IMG/VR virus record: IMGVR_UViG_3300009182_000039
Span: 1-64,000 of that record
Strand: one strand, 5' to 3'
Length of the DNA: 64,000 nt
Source of the DNA: a virus
Below are positions 43,859 through 51,890 of this stretch, one piece after another; the stretch's first letter is position 1, and every line of letters begins with the position of its first letter. The notes beneath the pieces are model-generated. The model ran no database searches and was not told the DNA's origin. It worked only from the letters and a program-made list of their open reading frames with translations. A program made the position numbers and the translations under genes.

Positions 43859-44911
43859 ATGGACTTTACACCTGGAAAACCAATCAGAACTTATGACGAA
43901 AATGGATCATGGAGAGATTGGAGTACCGACGAATTAGTTGGCGCTAAATTAAATTATTTGCCAGGATGGAAGTGTGGTGCTGGTGTCGATAGTCTGTATA
44001 TCGACATGGACGGTGGTGTGTGGACTGCTAGTTGTCGGGTAGGCGGCAAATTAGGCAATGTATGGGAAAAATTTAAAAGTCCTGAAGATTGGATTAACTG
44101 TACAAGAAATGTCTGTAGCTGCGGAGCTGACCTTTTTATTCCCAAAGTAAGTAAAATAGAATTTAAAAATTTACTTCGCAAAGGTCAAAATTTATCTCCC
44201 CAGAATGATTTGCGTGACAACGAGCAAACAGAGTTTATTGCGTTGGAAAGGACCCACGCTAGTACACAAAAACAAGTTTATTGGGAAATTGGTCGTAGAT
44301 GTAACTACGACTGCGGCTATTGTTGGCCTTGGATACATAATAACACAGATCCACATAAAACATTAGAAGAACTAATGAAAGCTACACATAATATTGAAGA
44401 AAATTTTACACAAGGTGAAAGTGTAAACTTTATTATTAGTGGCGGTGAGCCTACTGTAAACAAACACTTTTTAGAGTGGTTGCGTTACTTGAATAGTTGC
44501 GGGCATCATGTTAGTTTACATAGTAATGGTTCTAGACTGCCTGAATATTACAAAGAAATTATTCATTTTGGAGATTTAAATTTAAGCGTACACTTTGAAT
44601 TTTACGACAAGGAAAAATTTTTAAAAGTAGTAGAAGCTGTTACTGCTGAAAAAGTTGCTAATAAAAACCGAGGAGTTGGGCATCTAGAAATTAAGTTTAT
44701 GATGCCTCCGCATAATCGTGAAGAAGCATTAGAATTAGAAGCAGAACTTAAAAATATTCCTGAATTTATCAACTACTGTACTTGGGCTATCGTGCCTATT
44801 CGTGGTAGTTTAGATAATAATAAGATTACTGATATGACTCGTGGTGCTGGCAGCGAAATTATGACGGGATATACTAAAGAAGATTATTTGTTATTTGGCG
44901 ACCGTAAGTAA
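43859..44911 (+). CDS. Radical SAM protein with N-terminal SPASM-like Cys domain
   Basis: The 350-residue protein has a radical SAM core with C148-NYD-C152-GY-C155 and IISGGEPT. Before it, residues 34-92 hold a Cys cluster (C39, C59, C81, C86, C88) in the pattern C-x-x-G...YIDMDGGV...C...LGN...CT...C-x-C, which looks like the SPASM/auxiliary cluster segment normally found after the core, as in the gene at 46994-47950. Such enzymes modify peptides or sugars. I chose ATG 43859 over an upstream GTG because the late promoter and a weak ribosome site sit in front. It overlaps the convergent gene by 21 bases. Confidence 0.85.
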   Translation: MDFTPGKPIRTYDENGSWRDWSTDELVGAKLNYLPGWKCGAGVDSLYIDMDGGVWTASCRVGGKLGNVWEKFKSPEDWINCTRNVCSCGADLFIPKVSKIEFKNLLRKGQNLSPQNDLRDNEQTEFIALERTHASTQKQVYWEIGRRCNYDCGYCWPWIHNNTDPHKTLEELMKATHNIEENFTQGESVNFIISGGEPTVNKHFLEWLRYLNSCGHHVSLHSNGSRLPEYYKEIIHFGDLNLSVHFEFYDKEKFLKVVEAVTAEKVANKNRGVGHLEIKFMMPPHNREEALELEAELKNIPEFINYCTWAIVPIRGSLDNNKITDMTRGAGSEIMTGYTKEDYLLFGDRK

Positions 44912-46282
44912 TTTACATTCGTTATAAAAATCAACCATTTCAGGAAATGTAGCAGCAAAATTTAAATTTCTTCTTGCTGTAAGTTTATCAATATTTTCCG
45001 CAAACTCTTTCTTAGCTTGATCATTTTTATCAGGATTTAGAATACCATTTTTAATTGTTTTAAGAAATTCTACATAAGCTGGCCATGGTCCGTATGGCGA
45101 ATATTTAGAATGATCGTTAATTGCGACCATTTCTTTCTTTAATATTTCGATGCTTTCATCAATGTATCTGGCATACTCGGGCGGCAAGATATAAGGATCT
45201 AACCATTGCGGATAAACAATTTGGTTGGGTCTAAGATGAACCCTGCGTCCTGTCTTTTTCTGTAGTTCAATGACAAATTTAAAAAAGTTAGGTAAATCAC
45301 TAATACACAATGCGTTTAACGCTATTTGAAAATTAAAAATAACTCTAAATTGTGCTGGGTCGTGTTCTTGTAAAAATACTAAAAACTTATCTATGTTAGC
45401 TGTCATTAATTGCCAATCGGTGCCGGTCCTAATAAATTCAGCACGATCGCCAATTGCTTCACAACTAACATTAAAATCTAATTTCAATTGCTTTGAACTT
45501 GCAATCTTCTTGACTGTATCTAGAAATCTATTGTAAAATTTAATTGGCGTATTAAAATTACTTACAATGCTTATGTTACGCCAATAGTCGGTTGTATTTG
45601 TGTTATAAAAATCTATTATTCTGTTGCTATACAAATAAAATTTTTCAATAATTAGTGGTTCACCACCGATAAAGTTAATTGCCGATGCGGTTGGCCCGGC
45701 ACTATTGTCAAACCATGCCCACCATAAATCTTCATAAACAGTATCTGTAATTTTTGGAAGCTCGCGTTCAACGTCTTGTATACGAATTTCGCCATATTTT
45801 AAATTTTCGGCTGCCCATTGACTACTATAATGATGATGGCAGTACATACATTTTAAATCACATGTATTACCTAAAGAAATTTCTATCATCCTAACAGATT
45901 CTAAATTTACGAGAGTGTCTATTTCTTCAGGGGTAAGAGATTTTAATTTTTCTTTTAACTGTTCTTTAGATAAGCCAGGCCATACTTGATTTTTATTTAC
46001 AAAATTAACAAAACTATCCATTCGCGACCGTGGACCACGACCGCCGCTTGCTTCAATACTCCAACAAGAATTGCAATCCTTATGTTGTACTCCTGTAAGT
46101 AAACTACGTCTAACATCTACTATTGGAATAAATTTATTGAATAATTCTATCCCTGTTTTAAAATCTTCTTCTGCTAATGTATTCGATCTGGCTCTACAAC
46201 AATACCGTAACTCGTTTCGAGATAGATTTAATACAGGATAGTCCCAAGCAAAAATACAAATAGTATCTTCAATATTATTCAT
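44891..46282 (-). CDS. Twitch-type radical SAM protein
   Basis: The 463-residue protein has the radical SAM motif C141-DLK-C145-MY-C148, FIGGEPLI and a strand RNISIVSNFNTP. The N-terminal part holds further Cys (C28-C29, C70-x2-C73, C9) like an auxiliary cluster or twitch domain. It closes a ten-gene minus-strand operon starting at 51822, and overlaps the sulfotransferase-like gene by four bases. The family acts on peptides or small molecules; the substrate is unknown. Confidence 0.85.
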   Translation of the reverse strand: MNNIEDTICIFAWDYPVLNLSRNELRYCCRARSNTLAEEDFKTGIELFNKFIPIVDVRRSLLTGVQHKDCNSCWSIEASGGRGPRSRMDSFVNFVNKNQVWPGLSKEQLKEKLKSLTPEEIDTLVNLESVRMIEISLGNTCDLKCMYCHHHYSSQWAAENLKYGEIRIQDVERELPKITDTVYEDLWWAWFDNSAGPTASAINFIGGEPLIIEKFYLYSNRIIDFYNTNTTDYWRNISIVSNFNTPIKFYNRFLDTVKKIASSKQLKLDFNVSCEAIGDRAEFIRTGTDWQLMTANIDKFLVFLQEHDPAQFRVIFNFQIALNALCISDLPNFFKFVIELQKKTGRRVHLRPNQIVYPQWLDPYILPPEYARYIDESIEILKKEMVAINDHSKYSPYGPWPAYVEFLKTIKNGILNPDKNDQAKKEFAENIDKLTARRNLNFAATFPEMVDFYNECKLLTVAK

Positions 46283-47007
46283 TGTGTTAATTTTGTTATA
46301 AAATTCTTTACTTCTTCGGCATTAATTATAAATTGATAAGTATCAACTGGAAGCTGTTTCTGTACCGTTACATCTAGAATACTTATAGGCATCTGTAATA
46401 TCTTAGACAAATCTTCTATTGCTGTTTCATAATGAATCACTGGTAAATTTGTTAAATTAAATATTCTTAATATACCGTCAAATCCTTTCAAATTCATGTA
46501 CGCCCAATAAATTGTTCTGAATCCCTCTCCATCGATCATCACCGAAGAATTTAGTATACCGTTTCCGTAAAAACTATTCCAATTGTGTGTTTTATGTGCT
46601 ACAGCATGACTTAATAGTTGTTTTTTTATATCATTTCGTTTAAGTATCATAAATTCAAAACCACAATCATGTAATACTTTTAATATTTTATCTAAATGGG
46701 GTAACAAATAATCGTAAGGAAATAATTTAACTACAAGAGGTTGTTCTGGATCACCTTCCATAAGAACAGATATTACATTGTTTATACGATCAGTTAACAA
46801 CAGATTTCCGTCTACCTGCTCAGAGTGTTGTATGGCTTTATCATTAGTTAATATGGGTTTGTAAGGTTGATTCTCAGTAAATGGTTCAAGCATATCATAA
46901 ACATGACAGTTTACATATTGTTTAATTGTTCCTGCAATAATTTGTGCTACGTATTGACTGCCAGACCGAGGGGTTCCTATAATACACCATCGATTATTCA
47001 TCAACAA
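46279..47007 (-). CDS. Sulfotransferase-family protein
   Basis: The 242-residue protein begins CIIGTPRSGSQYVAQIIAG, the PAPS 5'-phosphosulfate loop (about residues 8-20), and has FMILKRNDIKKQLLSHAVA, the 3'-phosphate-binding segment with Arg and Ser. It resembles the protein at 8500-9090 only in these motifs. Adjacent radical SAM, methyl- and glycosyltransferase genes (4-14 base overlaps) suggest sulfation of a glycan or modified small molecule. Confidence 0.82.
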   Translation of the reverse strand: MLMNNRWCIIGTPRSGSQYVAQIIAGTIKQYVNCHVYDMLEPFTENQPYKPILTNDKAIQHSEQVDGNLLLTDRINNVISVLMEGDPEQPLVVKLFPYDYLLPHLDKILKVLHDCGFEFMILKRNDIKKQLLSHAVAHKTHNWNSFYGNGILNSSVMIDGEGFRTIYWAYMNLKGFDGILRIFNLTNLPVIHYETAIEDLSKILQMPISILDVTVQKQLPVDTYQFIINAEEVKNFITKLTQ

Positions 47008-47950
47008 ATTCCTTTGTGCTCATAATATCAAAATTGCAATGGCACATTTTTTTAGTACACCGCACAGGTTGTGTAGGTAAACTTAAATCTGGGTCAACAA
47101 TATTACCTAGCAAGCCGCCTTCTTTACACCAACCTCGAAAGATGGCTCCGCGTTGATCCACAATTAATTGTTCGACGCCAGCATAACAATCCCACCCTGA
47201 CCAGTCATTTGCTTTTTCATTGATAAACCTATGGGCACTTGCTACCAAAGAAGTATCATTTGGATACAACATTTTCATAGCGCCTCTGTAATAATCAAAT
47301 GACTTATCAAATTTTATATATTTGCTAATTAATTCGTGCTGGCGATCGATAATTTGTTTTTGTTCTGGTGTGTAGTCATATAACACTTCGCCAAAATCGT
47401 GTATTAGAGGCTGGAGGGCCATGGAAATGTTACCAAGAAGTTTTATTTTGTCTGCTATTTCATAGCAGTAGTCAAATTTTTCAGGACTCATCATAATATT
47501 AACATGAGTTCTTACAGTCTTGTTCAATATTTTTACAACTTCAATGAAATGTTCTGAATCTCCAAATTCTGGATGGAAACTTAAACATACATGATCAAAA
47601 TACTGTTTGTTTTCTTCCCAATATCTTAAAGTTCTGGATCCGTTAGAAATTAAACCTACTCTAACTCCTTGTTCTGTACAAAACTGACAAATATCAATAA
47701 AATGTTTGTACAATGTAACTTCGCCGCCAGTAAATTCAAAATAAAGTTTTTTATTGGGGTGTGTTTCTTTAACTTTTAAGATAAAATTTTTAATAGTCTC
47801 TGGAGTCGGCCACGGATTAGACCCATCGTGTAAATTTGCTGGACAATAACTGCAGCTAAAATTACAAGTATTACCCAAACACCAGTTAACTACAAACCAG
47901 TCTGTATTAGTTTCTTGAGCGTGCACTAATTTAAAATATTTTTTCTTCAT
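46994..47950 (-). CDS. Radical SAM protein with C-terminal SPASM-like domain
   Basis: The 318-residue protein has C29-NFS-C33-SY-C36, FTGGEVTLY and GLISNGSRTL in the core. A C-terminal cluster region follows: WDCYAGVEQLIVDQRGAIF ... GWC ... LLGN ... RCTKKMCHC. This last block has the same order of features as the N-terminal block of the protein at 43859. The enzyme belongs to the large group acting on peptides or sugars. Placed between the sulfotransferase-like gene and the methyltransferase. Confidence 0.87.
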   Translation of the reverse strand: MKKKYFKLVHAQETNTDWFVVNWCLGNTCNFSCSYCPANLHDGSNPWPTPETIKNFILKVKETHPNKKLYFEFTGGEVTLYKHFIDICQFCTEQGVRVGLISNGSRTLRYWEENKQYFDHVCLSFHPEFGDSEHFIEVVKILNKTVRTHVNIMMSPEKFDYCYEIADKIKLLGNISMALQPLIHDFGEVLYDYTPEQKQIIDRQHELISKYIKFDKSFDYYRGAMKMLYPNDTSLVASAHRFINEKANDWSGWDCYAGVEQLIVDQRGAIFRGWCKEGGLLGNIVDPDLSLPTQPVRCTKKMCHCNFDIMSTKEFVDE

Positions 47951-47958
47951 TATAATTT

Positions 47959-48501
47959 TTATTTAATTCCGATTAACATATATCTGGTAAATTTCCATTC
48001 TGGATACACAAAGCGTAATTCGCCTCGGTAAACAATTTCCGACAACGGATAATGATTTGCAAAATCGGATATAGTTGTAGAATGTACAACATGGTCATCG
48101 TGCGGCATATTATTGCCTTGTAGTATAACTCTAGTACCTTTAGGGATACAGTCAAACCATTCCATGCTTTCAAAATGTTCTGTACTAGTATTTATAATTA
48201 AATCTGGTGTGCCCTTTACACCTTGATTACAATCTAATGTAAAGGCTTTGAACTGCCATTCTTTAATTACCCAATTTTCATTAATCACATCAGCAATCGC
48301 TTCGCATGACGGATCAATGTCAAAACTTTCTATACGGTCAACTTTAAATCGTTCTCTACTAAGCAATAAAAATCCTAATACACCGTACCACCCACCGTAG
48401 ATATGTGTTAGTTCACTAGTCCAGCCGAGTTTTTCTAATTCTTGGCACAACCAAAGTTTGCTATCAATTTGTCCATTAGAAAACGCATCTTTATTGAACA
48501 T
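47959..48501 (-). CDS. SAM-dependent methyltransferase (Rossmann type)
   Basis: The 180-residue protein has an IYGGWYGVLGFLLLS motif I, RIESFDIDPSCEAIADV as the acidic loop that binds SAM, and DLIINTSTEHFESM as motif IV. It is at the small end for class I methyltransferases. The start at 48501 overlaps the stop of the glycosyltransferase-like gene (TAATG). It probably methylates the product assembled by this operon; inferred from position. Confidence 0.8.
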   Translation of the reverse strand: MFNKDAFSNGQIDSKLWLCQELEKLGWTSELTHIYGGWYGVLGFLLLSRERFKVDRIESFDIDPSCEAIADVINENWVIKEWQFKAFTLDCNQGVKGTPDLIINTSTEHFESMEWFDCIPKGTRVILQGNNMPHDDHVVHSTTISDFANHYPLSEIVYRGELRFVYPEWKFTRYMLIGIK

Positions 48502-49439
48502 TACCACCCCTCTAACTGACGGATAACATCAATTTCTCGAACCATAATACCTTTATTATGCCAGTCGTTTCGATAATGTGCTTTAAAAAATTTACTTGCT
48601 GTTTCATCTAACATGGTAATAGGTAAGTCTAACTGAGTCAATAAATCTGCGGCTATTCTGCCGGCAATTTGTTCTGGATTGTGTCCGTCGATGGTGTCGT
48701 ATATTGTTTTAAGCGCATCAAAGTTTTGAACTTCTTTGTAATCCCAAGTAGGATTAAGCATTAACATATAAGTACCCATTCGTGCGCCTAATATAGCCCA
48801 AACCCCATTTTCTACATCACGGCCAACATTTTGCCAGATGGTTAAATGATCAAGATTTCGACTGTTCACTTTATTTTTAAATTCTGTAACACTTGGTTTA
48901 ACTCCGCGGTTTAAACACATCTTTACGCCTTCTCTAAATCCCGACCGCCATGCTTGATAGGGAGTAGCATTAGGATAAGTGGTACTATAACAATCGTACA
49001 TAGCAATATAGTTAGGATAGAAACAAAACTCTACATCATTTGCCGCTGTGCCATCGCTGTTTTCGTGAGTTTTCATATTGTAAATAAAATCTTTAGTCCA
49101 ACAACTTAGTCCGCCATTGCCATACATTAATCCGTTAATGATATTACGAGCTCGCCACCGGAAAACGCAATCTTTATCGTTATCATCGATAGAAAGAGCA
49201 AGGTCAAAAAAGTTATCGTCAGGAACATTGTCGCCATCGATCAATACAAATCGATCTGTAATAGCAGCATCGGCGGCGGCTTTATGTGCTGCATCTGAAC
49301 CTTTAACTCCGTCAACACGCATTGCCCAAGGCACCATATTTTTAATTTTAACCCAATTTTCTTCTTTATTGGGTTCATCATATGTCAAGTATATGCAGTC
49401 TAATTCTGCTATATCTATTTTGTTCACCTTAAACTCCAT
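48501..49439 (-). CDS. Glycosyltransferase-like protein (GT-A, DGD motif)
   Basis: The 312-residue protein begins with a strand LDCIYLTYDEPNKEENWVKI and has DRFVLIDGDNVPDDNFF (DGD), CVFRWRARNIINGLMYGNGGL and AWRSGFREGVKM. Each block is matched by the C-terminal domain of the protein at 20954-22336 (ISYNEPNAEENW, VVDGDAY, VWRSINPINDLEYGYGG, FRSAFRECAKL), so they are homologues. The exact donor and acceptor are unknown. It lies in the minus-strand operon adjacent to the tail genes. Confidence 0.78.
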   Translation of the reverse strand: MEFKVNKIDIAELDCIYLTYDEPNKEENWVKIKNMVPWAMRVDGVKGSDAAHKAAADAAITDRFVLIDGDNVPDDNFFDLALSIDDNDKDCVFRWRARNIINGLMYGNGGLSCWTKDFIYNMKTHENSDGTAANDVEFCFYPNYIAMYDCYSTTYPNATPYQAWRSGFREGVKMCLNRGVKPSVTEFKNKVNSRNLDHLTIWQNVGRDVENGVWAILGARMGTYMLMLNPTWDYKEVQNFDALKTIYDTIDGHNPEQIAGRIAADLLTQLDLPITMLDETASKFFKAHYRNDWHNKGIMVREIDVIRQLEGW

Positions 49440-49741
49440 TTAATATTTGGTTCCGTTTTTTTAACTACTATACTGACATCGGTGGGATGACACGGAATAC
49501 CAGTTTTGGCAGGGTACAATCTTTTTACTATCGATGTATCGAGCACAACTATGTTATTATCAACTACTCTTATGTGTGTAGGAGGATTAACATATACTTC
49601 TCTAGTAATGTCTATATAATTACCTGGCAAATCCTCTTGGCTATAAAAAAGTGGCTGGCCTTGATCATCATAATACAGCCTATATAGAATAGGTTTTGGT
49701 TCTGCGGGTGTTAATGCCGCCCAAAATTCTTGTTCATTCAT
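49424..49741 (-). CDS. Phage protein of unknown function, 105 aa
   Basis: The 105-residue product (MNEQEFWAALTPAEPKPILY, then YYDDQGQPLFYSQEDLPGNY) has a compact beta pattern and ends with strands IRVVDNNIVVLDTSIV and DVSIVVKK. I recognise the type as small conserved phage protein but cannot name a function. It overlaps neighbours by 16 and 8 bases in the minus operon. Possibly a chaperone or specificity factor for the flanking transferases; inferred. Confidence 0.72.
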   Translation of the reverse strand: MNEQEFWAALTPAEPKPILYRLYYDDQGQPLFYSQEDLPGNYIDITREVYVNPPTHIRVVDNNIVVLDTSIVKRLYPAKTGIPCHPTDVSIVVKKTEPNIKWSLR

Positions 49742-50021
49742 CGTGTAAGCCGTGATGTGGTCGGTCGATATCTTGGAATAAGCGTTTTTCCTGTGCTGTT
49801 AGTTTATCTTTTCCTTTGGCCGTTTCGTTATGCCGAGGATTAGAGCACATAGGACAATGCGGGATGCCGCAATCCATAGCATGATGTTTAGCCAAGCGAT
49901 GCGGTTCCTCGATTGGTTTAGTAAGCCCATGAGACTTAGCAATTCTTAATTGTTTTTTAATTGCGGTCCAGGCTTTGTGTAAACGCTTACTATGTTTAAT
50001 CTTATCTTCATCTTTACTCAT
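49734..50021 (-). CDS. Small Cys/His zinc-type protein, 95 aa
   Basis: The 95-residue product is basic and helical at the N-terminus (HSKRLHKAWTAIKKQLRIAK), followed by a Cys/His cluster HHAMDCGIPHCPMCSNPRH that should bind one zinc, and an acidic end. It is coupled to both neighbours by 8-base overlaps. The layout would fit a nucleic-acid-binding regulator or a structural zinc protein. No named family. Confidence 0.72.
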   Translation of the reverse strand: MSKDEDKIKHSKRLHKAWTAIKKQLRIAKSHGLTKPIEEPHRLAKHHAMDCGIPHCPMCSNPRHNETAKGKDKLTAQEKRLFQDIDRPHHGLHDE

Positions 50022-50736
50022 TTACTAGATCCTTTATATGATAATGTACTAAACCCCACTGTGCTACTGTGTTAATTCTAACTCCAGGATTAGTATGTTC
50101 GCATACTAATTCCCTACTCCAATCTTCTGAAATAATAGGTATCATATGTTTTTTCATATGAACTATAGTCGGCCCTGCTGGTAAGGTAACTTGTTCAACG
50201 CCTATAATAACTGAAGCTAATCCATAAACTACATCAGTAGTAGGTATTTCGTCTGGGAATTTTAATAATGTTTTATAACTTTTCCAATTTTCAAATATAT
50301 TACGAACCAATGTAAAAAATTCTTTAGCTAAGTCACTCGCTTCCCAATATGTGATGGCATTGTAAACATCCGGCAAGTTATTGTTATCAAATATTTTACG
50401 ATAGACCCTTGATTTACCAGGTTGATCATAAAAATCTCTACACCCTTGGCTGATGACTACATTGCGATTGGAAAATAATTCCCACCAATGATCGATAGGA
50501 CTAGCGCACCACATATCAGCTTCTAACTTAATAGTTTTTTTATAAGGGCTTGCCTCGTAACATTGCCAGTCATTGGCAAAACCTTTAAGTTTTCCATAGG
50601 GCAACATATCTTCTGTTAAAATTGTAATATTAGCACTAGGATGCCACGCTAATATACTATCCGCTAATTGTTTAGCACATTTAACATAGACATCGCCTAT
50701 AGCTGGAATTAAATAACCTTGATCAACTAGCAACAA
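50014..50736 (-). CDS. Glycosyltransferase-like protein (GT8-like)
   Basis: The 240-residue protein has a nucleotide-sugar-binding start (AIGDVYVKCAKQLADSIL, then ITILTEDMLPYG), the metal-site segment KKTIKLEADMWCASPI (with E-A-D in the DxD position) and a distal PTIVHMKKHM. Its length and order resemble GT8-like enzymes found beside phage tail genes. It overlaps the second glycosyltransferase-like gene by 14 bases. Confidence 0.76.
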   Translation of the reverse strand: MLLVDQGYLIPAIGDVYVKCAKQLADSILAWHPSANITILTEDMLPYGKLKGFANDWQCYEASPYKKTIKLEADMWCASPIDHWWELFSNRNVVISQGCRDFYDQPGKSRVYRKIFDNNNLPDVYNAITYWEASDLAKEFFTLVRNIFENWKSYKTLLKFPDEIPTTDVVYGLASVIIGVEQVTLPAGPTIVHMKKHMIPIISEDWSRELVCEHTNPGVRINTVAQWGLVHYHIKDLVNE

Positions 50737-51517
50737 TATCTCCTAAATGCTTTTTACCCATGGCATGAAAATCTTGTGCCAAAGTTATATAGCGTGGTTT
50801 TAGATCAGGAGTTAAAAAATCTACGCGATAGTTATCTTCGCTAACTTTTGTTAATTTATGTGCCGGAGTAACTGATGCTAAACCCCAAGGAATATCAGTG
50901 TAATTAAGTATGTGTCCGTTAACAATGCCTAACGCTATACTTAACGCAAAATCGTTGCGATATGTTGGTCTATTAACACCATATAAATTTTTAAAGTGTT
51001 GCCAATTATTTTTTATCATAGCCATACAATCAAAAATCATTTTAGCTTCTGTAGAACGTCTAAACATCATTACAGTTGCCCACCACATAGGCATATTATA
51101 ATTTCCAAAATTGTTAAGCTCGTCAAAATTATCTTGCTTGACTACATCGTACGCTGTTTTGTGTGCTACAAAATTTTCTTTTATATTTAAAATTTTTTTT
51201 AATTCGCTACTGGCTACAACATAATCAGCATCTAACACCAAAGTTTGACCCCACGGCGTTAACTCATATGCGTTAACTCGATTGCCGTTATACCATGTTA
51301 CATTTTCTGCTTGATCTTCAAATTTTCTAGAATAGTTGCCTTCGGGAATAGCCGGGATTACCTGTTCAAAAAAATAGTTATGAGGAATTGTTTGATCTGT
51401 TACTACTGCTACTGGTAATTGTAAATGTCTGCGGATATTTTTAGCTGACCAATTAGCCATGGCAAGATAATCTATATGTTCATTATTAAAAGCAAATATT
51501 AATACACCAGTTGTCAT
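50723..51517 (-). CDS. Glycosyltransferase-like protein (GT-A, LDADYV)
   Basis: The 264-residue protein starts GVLIFAFNNEHIDYLAMANW, has QTLVLDADYVVAS with a clear DxD, YNMPMWWATVMMF in the acceptor region and ends with HAMGKKHLGDI. It is a compact GT-A glycosyltransferase-type protein. With the 50014 gene it forms a coupled pair at the head of the decorating operon next to the tail-fibre genes; modification of tail fibres or capsid is a reasonable guess. Confidence 0.78.
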   Translation of the reverse strand: MTTGVLIFAFNNEHIDYLAMANWSAKNIRRHLQLPVAVVTDQTIPHNYFFEQVIPAIPEGNYSRKFEDQAENVTWYNGNRVNAYELTPWGQTLVLDADYVVASSELKKILNIKENFVAHKTAYDVVKQDNFDELNNFGNYNMPMWWATVMMFRRSTEAKMIFDCMAMIKNNWQHFKNLYGVNRPTYRNDFALSIALGIVNGHILNYTDIPWGLASVTPAHKLTKVSEDNYRVDFLTPDLKPRYITLAQDFHAMGKKHLGDIVAS

Positions 51518-51822
51518 CTATTTTTGCTAAGTTGTTCGTGTTCTTCAAACCATAACTTCATAGTTTCTTGCCAGCGGGTTTTTGCTAAATTTAATAATTC
51601 TTTATAATCAACTATAACTGGAGTTTCATACAAATCAAATAAGTATAATACTTGTTGACCTTCTGATGCTTTAAGTATGTTAATCAATTCGGGCCCAGCT
51701 TTAAACATTCCACCATTATAAGCAAAAATAAGTTTGCTTTGATATTTTTCTTTGAGTGTCCGTTTGGCTGCCGCATGTTCAAAACGACTACGGCCGTGAG
51801 CAACTAAATTATCAGTATCCAT
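51514..51822 (-). CDS. Phage protein of unknown function, 102 aa
   Basis: The 102-residue product (MDTDNLVAHGRSRFEHAAAK, then LIFAYNGGMFKAGPELINIL and QQVLYLFDLYETPVIV) looks like a conserved phage protein found near tail genes, function unknown. It is the first gene of the minus-strand decorating operon and is coupled to the glycosyltransferase gene by four bases. A TATAAT-like sequence ends six bases before the ATG, so the transcript may be leaderless. Confidence 0.74.
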   Translation of the reverse strand: MDTDNLVAHGRSRFEHAAAKRTLKEKYQSKLIFAYNGGMFKAGPELINILKASEGQQVLYLFDLYETPVIVDYKELLNLAKTRWQETMKLWFEEHEQLSKNR

Positions 51823-51854
51823 GTGTTTATTATACTACGAAAAGGGACAAAAGT

Positions 51855-51876
51855 AAAGGGGCTATACCCCTTTTGG
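51855..51876 (-). terminator. Terminator between tail-fibre gene and decorating operon
   Basis: Read on the minus strand, AAAAGGGG and CCCCTTT form a stem around TATAG. It lies 15 bases after the stop of the tail-fibre-like gene and before the start of 51822. Confidence 0.7.
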
Positions 51877-51890
51877 TAAAAATAAAACGA

